From Lentimicrobiaceae bacterium (lineage in GTDB: Bacteria > Bacteroidota > Bacteroidia > Bacteroidales > F082): a stretch of DNA of 46,878 nt. The stretch lies in assembly GCA_015061335.1 (NCBI GenBank), contig SUWT01000010.1:1-46878 (forward strand). The letters run 5' to 3'. Within the stretch, counting starts at the first letter, position 1, and every line of letters begins with the position of its first letter. A model generated the notes under the pieces. It ran no database searches. It was not told the DNA's origin and saw only the letters and a program-made list of their open reading frames with translations. Below, piece after piece: positions 41,521 through 46,878 of the stretch. A program made the position numbers and the translations under genes.

Positions 41521-42940
41521 GAAAAATAACAAAACGAAGCAGACGCTTAAATATGTCATCGTTGATTGGTTCTGTTCATTAATAGCATGGATCTCGTTCT
41601 TCTTCTATAGAAAGATTAATGAGGATGCTTCTTTCTTGGAACATTATCAGACTGTATTAGATGATACCAATTTTATTATAGGAATAATAGCCATACCTAT
41701 ATTCTGGCTTTTCTTATACCTACTGGTAGGTTATTATCACGATGTATATTACAAGTCGAGGCTCAAAGAACTAGTGCAGACATTTGTTGTAACGCTGGTA
41801 GGAGTGGTGATACTTTTCTTTTCCACGATTTTAAACGATGTTATTGTTACATATAAATCGTATTATGTTTCATTTTTAATGTTGTTTGGACTTCAATTTA
41901 CACTTACGTATGTTTTTAGATTGATTATTACAACAAGAACAGCACGAAAGATTCATAGAAAAGAAATTGGTTTTAACACATTAATTGTAGGTAGTAATGG
42001 TAATGCATGTGCCATTTATGAAGAGATTGAAAATCAAAAGTTTTCATCTGGAAATATTTTTGTGGGTTTTGTCAATGTTTTTGATAAGAAGGAGTATAAG
42101 GTAGAGAAATATATTCCGCATCTTGGTTTCTATAAAGATGCTGCAAAAATTATCAATGAATATGATATTGAGGAGGTTATTATTGCTATTGAGCGTTCTG
42201 AAATTGAGACTATTGATAAGATACTTGTAATACTTGAAAGCCTTGATGTTGTAGTGAAGATTATTCCTATTATGCAGGATATTATCTTTGGTTCTGTGAA
42301 ACATGAAGCTATATGGCACGCACCGCTCATCAGGGTGACTCCTGAACTGATGCCTGTATGGCAGCAAATAGCGAAAAGAGTGTTTGACGTTGTGGTGTCA
42401 ATTATGGTGATCATAGTTTTTTCTCCATTATATATATTTACAGCCATAATGGTAAAATGTTCTTCGCCGGGTCCGATTTTTTATAAGCAGGAACGTATAG
42501 GAAAGCATGGTAAACCATTCAATATGCTTAAGTTCCGAAGCATGTATGTAGATGCAGAAAGTATGGGACCTCAGCTTTCTAAAGATAATGACCCTCGTAT
42601 TACACCATGGGGACGTTTCATGCGTAAGACACGCCTTGATGAGATCCCTCAGTTTTTTACTGTTTTGGGAGGAAAAATGTCGATAGTAGGCTATCGCCCG
42701 GAACGTCAGTTTTATATTGATCAGATTGTTCAGCGTGCACCTCATTATATTATGTTGCTTAAGATAAAACCTGGTATCACCAGTTGGGGAGAGGTGAAGT
42801 TTGGTTATGCATCTAATGTAGATGAGATGATAGAACGACTCAGATACGATATTCTATATATAGAGAATATGAATCTGGCACTTGATATTAAGATTCTTAT
42901 TTATACAGTCTTGATAGTAGTTCAAGGAAGAGGAAAATAA
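41513..42940 (+). CDS. Polyprenyl-phosphate sugar-1-phosphate transferase (initiating glycosyltransferase)
   Basis: It starts surface polysaccharide synthesis by moving a sugar phosphate to undecaprenyl phosphate. Four N-terminal membrane helices (about 15-140) and a Rossmann-like domain (LIVGSNGNACAIYEEIEN) precede the membrane helix VVSIMVIIVFSPLYIFTAIMV and the catalytic domain with SPGPIFYKQERIGKHGKPF, KFRSM, RKTRLDEIPQFFTVLGG and MSIVGYRPERQ. The GTG start at 41513 (MSKKNNKTKQ, 475 residues) overlaps the lipoprotein stop; a TTG three codons earlier is the alternative. No flippase or polymerase gene is adjacent, so its cluster, if any, is elsewhere. A bidirectional terminator follows. Confidence 0.9.
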   Translation: MSKKNNKTKQTLKYVIVDWFCSLIAWISFFFYRKINEDASFLEHYQTVLDDTNFIIGIIAIPIFWLFLYLLVGYYHDVYYKSRLKELVQTFVVTLVGVVILFFSTILNDVIVTYKSYYVSFLMLFGLQFTLTYVFRLIITTRTARKIHRKEIGFNTLIVGSNGNACAIYEEIENQKFSSGNIFVGFVNVFDKKEYKVEKYIPHLGFYKDAAKIINEYDIEEVIIAIERSEIETIDKILVILESLDVVVKIIPIMQDIIFGSVKHEAIWHAPLIRVTPELMPVWQQIAKRVFDVVVSIMVIIVFSPLYIFTAIMVKCSSPGPIFYKQERIGKHGKPFNMLKFRSMYVDAESMGPQLSKDNDPRITPWGRFMRKTRLDEIPQFFTVLGGKMSIVGYRPERQFYIDQIVQRAPHYIMLLKIKPGITSWGEVKFGYASNVDEMIERLRYDILYIENMNLALDIKILIYTVLIVVQGRGK

Positions 42941-42946
42941 AAATAG

Positions 42947-42977
42947 AATTCCAGAATTATTGAATAATTCTGGAATT
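42947..42977. terminator. Bidirectional terminator overlapping the clpX stop
   Basis: Perfect 14-bp stem (AATTCCAGAATTAT and its complement, 3-base loop) followed by T runs on both strands. The clpX stop codon and last residues (SRIIQ) lie inside it. Confidence 0.92.
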
Positions 42978-44174
42978 TTTTTCGAATTTATTTTCTGCGT
43001 ATTTAAGATCGATGGAGAGTTTCTTTCTGTTTTGTGAAGGCATTTCAAACATGGCATCGTTTAATATCGCTTCAATGATGGCTCTGAGCCCTCTAGCACC
43101 GAGTTTAAATTCTATGCTTTTATCTACGATATAATCAAGGACTTCATCTTTGATTTCTAGCTTAATGCCGTCCATCTCGAAAAGTTTGTTGAACTGCTTT
43201 ATGATGGCGTTCTTAGGTTCTTTTAATATGCGTTTCAATGTATCTCTGTCTAAAGGATTGAGAAAGGTCAATATTGGGAAACGACCTACAATTTCAGGAA
43301 TCAAACCGAATTTTTTTATATCAGCGGGAGATATGTATTGTAAAAGATTGTCTTTGTCAATTTGTTTCTTATTGTCGTTACCATAACCTATGGCATTGCT
43401 TCCCACTCTGTTGGCTATGATTTTGTCTATGCCGTCGAATGCACCTCCTGCTATGAAAAGAATGTTTTTTGTGTTGACCTGTATCATCTTTTGTTCCGGG
43501 TGTTTTCGACCTCCTTGTGGAGGAACATTGACGACAGTTCCTTCTAGGAGTTTTAACATGGCTTGTTGTACACCTTCTCCAGATACGTCGCGTGTGATAC
43601 TTGGATTGTCACTTTTACGAGCTATTTTATCTATCTCATCAATGAAAACTATACCTCTCTCAGCTGCAGCCACGTCATAATCAGCGGCTTGTAATAATTT
43701 GACCAGTATATTTTCAACATCTTCACCAACGTAACCAGCTTCTGTCAGAACTGTGGCGTCGGCTATGGCGAATGGAACATTGAGCATCTTGGCTATAGAA
43801 CGGGCGAGAAGTGTCTTGCCAGTTCCTGTCTCTCCAACCAAAACGATATTGGATTTTTCAATCTCAACTTCATCATCTGTCTGTTCCTGACTGATTCTCT
43901 TGTAATGATTATATACAGCTACTGCAAGTATTCTTTTTGCTTCATCTTGCCCTATGACATATTGATCTAGAAAATTTTTTATCTCTATAGGTTTCAAGAG
44001 TTTAAAATCGGGAGTGTTGGTTTTCTTAAGGTGTTTGAATTCTTCCTGCACAACGATATGACCTCTTTCTATACATTCGTCGCAGATAAAACCATACATC
44101 CCCGAGAGAAGTAATGTGGCTTCCCTTTCGCTTTTCCCACAAAAAGAGCAGAAGTTTTCTTGTTTTTTTGCCAT
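42957..44174 (-). CDS. clpX: ATP-dependent Clp protease ATP-binding subunit ClpX
   Basis: AAA+ unfoldase that feeds proteins to ClpP. The N-terminal zinc-binding domain is [11 protein letters not shown] with CDEC; Walker A is [11 protein letters not shown], Walker [10 protein letters not shown], and sensor 2 LGARGLRAI. The ClpP-docking IGF loop reads IGY in SNAIGYGND, a change shared with Bacteroidales relatives as recalled. The length of 405 is normal. It follows clpP but is separated from it by about 160 bases of inverted repeats. Its stop lies in a terminator hairpin. Confidence 0.96.
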   Translation of the reverse strand: MAKKQENFCSFCGKSEREATLLLSGMYGFICDECIERGHIVVQEEFKHLKKTNTPDFKLLKPIEIKNFLDQYVIGQDEAKRILAVAVYNHYKRISQEQTDDEVEIEKSNIVLVGETGTGKTLLARSIAKMLNVPFAIADATVLTEAGYVGEDVENILVKLLQAADYDVAAAERGIVFIDEIDKIARKSDNPSITRDVSGEGVQQAMLKLLEGTVVNVPPQGGRKHPEQKMIQVNTKNILFIAGGAFDGIDKIIANRVGSNAIGYGNDNKKQIDKDNLLQYISPADIKKFGLIPEIVGRFPILTFLNPLDRDTLKRILKEPKNAIIKQFNKLFEMDGIKLEIKDEVLDYIVDKSIEFKLGARGLRAIIEAILNDAMFEMPSQNRKKLSIDLKYAENKFEKNSRIIQ

Positions 44175-44179
44175 GCTTA

Positions 44180-44340
44180 TTTAGGTTATAGTTGATGGTT
44201 AATAGTTAAAAGTCAGTTTTAAAGTTTATAGTAGAAATCTAAAGTAAAAAAGTTTAAAAGTTAATAATATATATAAACTTTTAAACTTTCAACTTCATAT
44301 TTTATAACTACTATAAACTATGAACCATAAACATTAAACT
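44180..44340. repeat. Inverted pair of heptanucleotide arrays between clpP and clpX
   Basis: TAGTTGA, TGGTTAA, TAGTTAA on one side are mirrored by AACTACT, ATAAACT, ATGAACC, ATAAACA on the other, forming an imperfect long hairpin. The clpP stop codon falls in the last unit. ACTACTATAAACTAT is shared with the repeat at 6092-6246. Confidence 0.75.
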
Positions 44341-45002
44341 TTCTTTATAAGAACTTCATCGATCATGCCGTATTCTTTTGCTTCCTGAGATGTCATCCAA
44401 TAATCACGGTCTGAGTCAGCCCAGACTTTATCGAAAGTTTGACCGGAATGAGTGGCGATGATGTCGTAAAGTTCTTTTTTAAGTTTAAGTATTTCGCGTG
44501 CGGTAATTTCTATGTCAGAGGCTTGACCTTGCATTCCACCCATGGGTTGATGTATCATGATGCGAGAGTGCTTGAGGGCTGAGCGTTTCCCTTTGGCACC
44601 TGCACATAACAATACTGCTGCCATTGATGCTGCTATACCTGTACATATAGTCGCGACATCAGGGCTGATGAACTGCATGGTGTCATAAATACCTAAGCCT
44701 GCATAAACCGAACCTCCAGGTGAGTTGACATAAATCTGAATATCTCTCTTAGGATCAGATGATTCTAAGAATAAGAGTTGAGCCTGAATGATATTCGCCA
44801 CATAGTCGTTGATCTCATCGCCCAAGAAAATAATGCGGTCCATCATAAGACGAGAGAAGACATCCATTTGAGCTACGTTGAGTTGGCGCTCTTCTATAAT
44901 AGTAGGAGAGATATAATTAGTAACTGTTGAGGTATATTTCTCCAATGCTAAACTGTTGATGCCACGATGTTTGGTGGCGTATTTATAAAACTCGTTGTTC
45001 AT
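44334..45002 (-). CDS. clpP: ATP-dependent Clp protease proteolytic subunit
   Basis: Tetradecameric serine peptidase. The triad is Ser126 in TGIAASMAAVLL, His151 in MIHQPMGGMQG and Asp200 in DRDYWMTSQEAKEYGMID. At 222 residues it has a longer N-terminal propeptide region than E. coli ClpP, usual for Bacteroidetes. It lies 63 bases after tig and before clpX on the same strand, the conserved tig-clpP-clpX order, though repeats now separate it from clpX. Confidence 0.96.
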   Translation of the reverse strand: MNNEFYKYATKHRGINSLALEKYTSTVTNYISPTIIEERQLNVAQMDVFSRLMMDRIIFLGDEINDYVANIIQAQLLFLESSDPKRDIQIYVNSPGGSVYAGLGIYDTMQFISPDVATICTGIAASMAAVLLCAGAKGKRSALKHSRIMIHQPMGGMQGQASDIEITAREILKLKKELYDIIATHSGQTFDKVWADSDRDYWMTSQEAKEYGMIDEVLIKKV

Positions 45003-45065
45003 GACTTTTTTTATTATAAACTACTAATTTTATTAATTGTTTTAGAATTAGAGTTTTTTCAACAA

Positions 45066-46166
45066 TTATTCAGCTTTATCTTCCTCTGTTTCTTTTGCTT
45101 CAGGCATTTCTACTTGAGGTAAGACAGCCTTTACAAAACCGTCGTAATTAGTATCAACAACATTAACTGTCATATTTTCTCTTAAATATGTGGCTAATTT
45201 CTTGTCAGCCAATTGATTGTTGATATTTTCACGTTGTTTTTCATCTTTTATGATAGCATCAATGATATTGTCGAGACGTTCTTTTGTTTCATCATCCATA
45301 GTGCTCAGATCCATGTGACCGAAGTACATGCTTCTAACAAAGTCGCGGATCTCTTCTTCTTTGAGTACGAGGTCAGGATTCTGTTTTACCAGAGCTTCTT
45401 CGATCAATTGCCATCTCAATGATTTGACATAGCCAAATTCGTAGTTCTTTTCTACGTCCTCAGCACTGATTTTACCTTCGCTGTTTTCAACGATCCAGCG
45501 TTTTAGGAATTCGTCTGCCAAATCAAATTTGATTTCATCAACTAATTTGTCGATAGCTCTGTTGTAGAACATTCTTTCAGCTTCAGCCTTATATTGTTTT
45601 TCCATTTCAACAGCGACCTTGGTACGGAATGTCTCAATATCCTTGACTTCTTGACCTGGGAAAATCTTGTCGAAAAGTTCTTCATTAAGTTCTGCGGCCT
45701 GCTCTTCTACTTTGTTGTTATCTTGGATGCTTTTTATTGTTCTGTCGATTTCATCTTCTGAAGCTTTGATGTTAAAGTCATCAATCTGATGATCTTTTAG
45801 GTTAACATTAATATCAGGTTTAAGTGCAGCCTCGAAATAGAAACTTATTTCTTCTTGATTGTCGAGATCGTTAGGTTCTTTTCCTAATTCAGGAAGAGGG
45901 TAACCGATAATATTTAATTTATTCTCAATGATGTGATTATTGAGAGCTTCAGAGACTTTCTGATTGATTTTTTCTAAAAGGACAGATTGACCGTACATCT
46001 TTTTTATCATGGCGAAAGGAACCTTACCTTGACGGAATCCAGGAAGAGTAGCTTTATGTTGATAATCTTTCAAAGCTTTGTTAACTTCGCCTTCGTAATC
46101 TGCTTTAACTAAATTTATCTGAATAGCGGCGAGAAGTTCGCCTTTTAATGTTTGTGTAGTATTCAT
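45066..46166 (-). CDS. tig: Trigger factor lacking the PPIase domain
   Basis: Ribosome-bound chaperone for nascent chains. The start at 46166 (MNTTQTLKGELLAAIQINL) follows the tRNA gene; the frame upstream runs through that tRNA and is not coding. The ribosome-docking signature is GFRQGKVPFAMIKK (residues 43-56). After the N-terminal domain the sequence passes from SEDEIDRTIKSIQ (about 136-148) directly to ELNEELFDKIFPGQEVKDIETF (about 159-180), which begins the C-terminal arms, so the FKBP-type PPIase domain of about 90-100 residues is missing. The length is 366 against about 430-450. Acidic tail ETEEDKAE. It heads tig-clpP-clpX. Confidence 0.9.
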   Translation of the reverse strand: MNTTQTLKGELLAAIQINLVKADYEGEVNKALKDYQHKATLPGFRQGKVPFAMIKKMYGQSVLLEKINQKVSEALNNHIIENKLNIIGYPLPELGKEPNDLDNQEEISFYFEAALKPDINVNLKDHQIDDFNIKASEDEIDRTIKSIQDNNKVEEQAAELNEELFDKIFPGQEVKDIETFRTKVAVEMEKQYKAEAERMFYNRAIDKLVDEIKFDLADEFLKRWIVENSEGKISAEDVEKNYEFGYVKSLRWQLIEEALVKQNPDLVLKEEEIRDFVRSMYFGHMDLSTMDDETKERLDNIIDAIIKDEKQRENINNQLADKKLATYLRENMTVNVVDTNYDGFVKAVLPQVEMPEAKETEEDKAE

Positions 46167-46189
46167 TTGATAAAAAAATTGTTTTTTTG

Positions 46190-46271
46190 TGCGGATGAAG
46201 GGACTCGAACCCCCACGCCTCTCGGCATCAGATCCTAAGTCTGACGCGGCTACCAATTACGCCACATCCGC
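46190..46271 (-). tRNA. tRNA-Leu (anticodon UAG)
   Basis: The acceptor stem GCGGATG pairs with CATCCGC. The anticodon stem TCAGA/TCTGA closes the loop CTTAGGA with anticodon TAG. A long variable arm of about 13 bases (class II, as for Leu) is followed by the T arm GGGGG-TTCGAGT-CCCTT. The discriminator is A, and no CCA is encoded. It lies 23 bases ahead of the tig start on the same strand and behind a strong -7 box, so tig is probably read from the tRNA promoter. Confidence 0.95.
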
Positions 46272-46289
46272 CTGAATCGTTAGGAGCTG

Positions 46290-46297
46290 CAAAGATA
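46290..46297 (-). promoter_or_regulatory. -7 box TATCTTTG for tRNA-Leu and tig
   Basis: Exact TAnnTTTG match followed by GC, 18 bases before the tRNA 5' end on the minus strand. No second box is seen between the tRNA and tig. Confidence 0.7.
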
Positions 46298-46351
46298 CAA
46301 TTTTTTTCTAAATGGAAACATTTTTTCAAAATAAAAAAATAAAATAATTAT

Positions 46352-46359
46352 TAACTTTG
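46352..46359 (+). promoter_or_regulatory. -7 box TAACTTTG for the gene at 46380
   Basis: Exact TAnnTTTG match followed by GC, 20 bases upstream of the ATG. Confidence 0.65.
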
Positions 46360-46379
46360 CAGTAGCTATTTTTAACGTC

Positions 46380-46878
46380 ATGCACAGGCTCAGATACATT
46401 TTTATATATATGCTGCTATTAATCTCAACTTTTTCCTATTCACAGACACTGATAGGCACAAGGAGCAACTATTCTGGTTCTAATTCATTGTCATTGAATC
46501 CAGCCCTGATATCAACCTCTTACCTATACGCCGATTTCTCCTTATTTAATTTCGGAATAATGGCATTCAATGATTTCGCCTACATCAATGGCAGCGACTT
46601 TCGCGACCTCCTGTTTAAAAAAGACCATATCTTCCCCACATATGAAGTTAATGGTTATAGAACGAATTTCTTACTATATGACAATATAGACAAAAAAACT
46701 AATAACATTTATGAATCGTTAGATCTCAATCTATTAAGCCTCATGTTCAGTATCAATGAGAATCAGGCTGTAGGTTTCTCGTTTAACACAAGGGTTTATA
46801 CGAGCGGCACCAATATTCCATGGGAAATTCCAGAGTTATGTGTTTTCAGGACAAAAGACAACCCTGAATATCGGGGGC
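46380..46878 (+). CDS. Outer-membrane-type protein (possibly DUF5723), 3'-truncated
   Basis: An open frame runs from the ATG to the window edge (166 residues visible). It begins with a signal peptide (MHRLRYIFIYMLLLISTFSYSQ), then SGSNSLSLNPALISTSYLYADFSLFNFGIMAFNDFAYING and later NLLSLMFSINENQAVGFSFNTRVYTSG. The NPA phrase near the mature N-terminus followed by alternating aromatic beta strands is typical of Bacteroidetes outer-membrane barrels, and the pattern recalls the DUF5723 family. It is divergent from the tRNA-tig operon and has its own promoter box. The family name is tentative. Confidence 0.75.
   Translation, partial: MHRLRYIFIYMLLLISTFSYSQTLIGTRSNYSGSNSLSLNPALISTSYLYADFSLFNFGIMAFNDFAYINGSDFRDLLFKKDHIFPTYEVNGYRTNFLLYDNIDKKTNNIYESLDLNLLSLMFSINENQAVGFSFNTRVYTSGTNIPWEIPELCVFRTKDNPEYRG

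Noticed and set aside
46167-46256. Upstream extension of trigger factor
   Set aside because: The frame runs through the tRNA-Leu gene; homology begins at MNTTQTLKGE.

Overview
The window is a chromosomal segment of a Bacteroidota bacterium, most likely a member of the order Bacteroidales. The evidence is the AT-rich sequence, the -7 promoter box TAnnTTTG in front of many genes, the lack of Shine-Dalgarno sites, two proteins with C-terminal type IX secretion (T9SS) sorting domains, a SusC-like TonB-dependent receptor, and lineage-typical gene forms (long urocanase, HU/CCDC81-SPOR protein, OlsF-type fused acyltransferase, GlgB of eukaryotic type). T9SS cargo argues against the gut genus Bacteroides itself. 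No phage, plasmid, transposase, CRISPR or rRNA is visible, and no gene-free stretch is longer than about 250 bases.

Layout. 1-7976: end of cstA, a PG_1098-like methyltransferase, hisS, hutH, two small membrane proteins and a CMP-kinase-like protein with an extra C-terminal domain. 7980-11620 (minus): an M23 peptidase-like lipoprotein and the iorAB indolepyruvate oxidoreductase. 11833-20590 (plus): an aminolipid acyltransferase fusion, a PspC/LiaF-like envelope-stress pair, a CbpA-like J protein, a TonB-dependent receptor and oligopeptidase B. 20682-22700 (minus): a T9SS-exported Omp28-like protein. 22851-29042 (plus): two GH13 enzymes of glycogen metabolism, zapB-like/zapA, 6S RNA and rny. 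29113-33329 (minus): a T9SS cargo protein, hutU and a glycosyltransferase. 33429-42940 (mostly plus): tgt, an LptF/G permease, a deoxynucleoside kinase, kdsB, an HU-SPOR protein, trmB (pcm convergent on minus), an oxidoreductase, a lipoprotein and a polyprenyl-phosphate sugar transferase. 42957-46271 (minus): tRNA-Leu, tig, clpP, clpX. The window ends inside an outer-membrane-type gene.

Most genes are housekeeping: translation and RNA decay (hisS, trmB, tgt, tRNA-Leu, rny, 6S RNA), protein quality control (tig-clpP-clpX, J protein), envelope lipids and polysaccharides (OlsF-like, LptF/G, kdsB, sugar transferase), histidine degradation (hutH, hutU) and aromatic 2-oxo-acid oxidation (iorAB).

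The most unusual structure is not a gene. A family of 7- and 8-nucleotide short tandem repeats and roughly 50-bp inverted repeats fills many intergenic gaps, forms long hairpins, supplies start or stop codons of several genes, and has entered two coding sequences without breaking them. Other points of note are a trigger factor lacking the PPIase domain, a queuine tRNA-ribosyltransferase lacking the zinc cysteines, and the kinase with a possible ParB/Srx-like tail.
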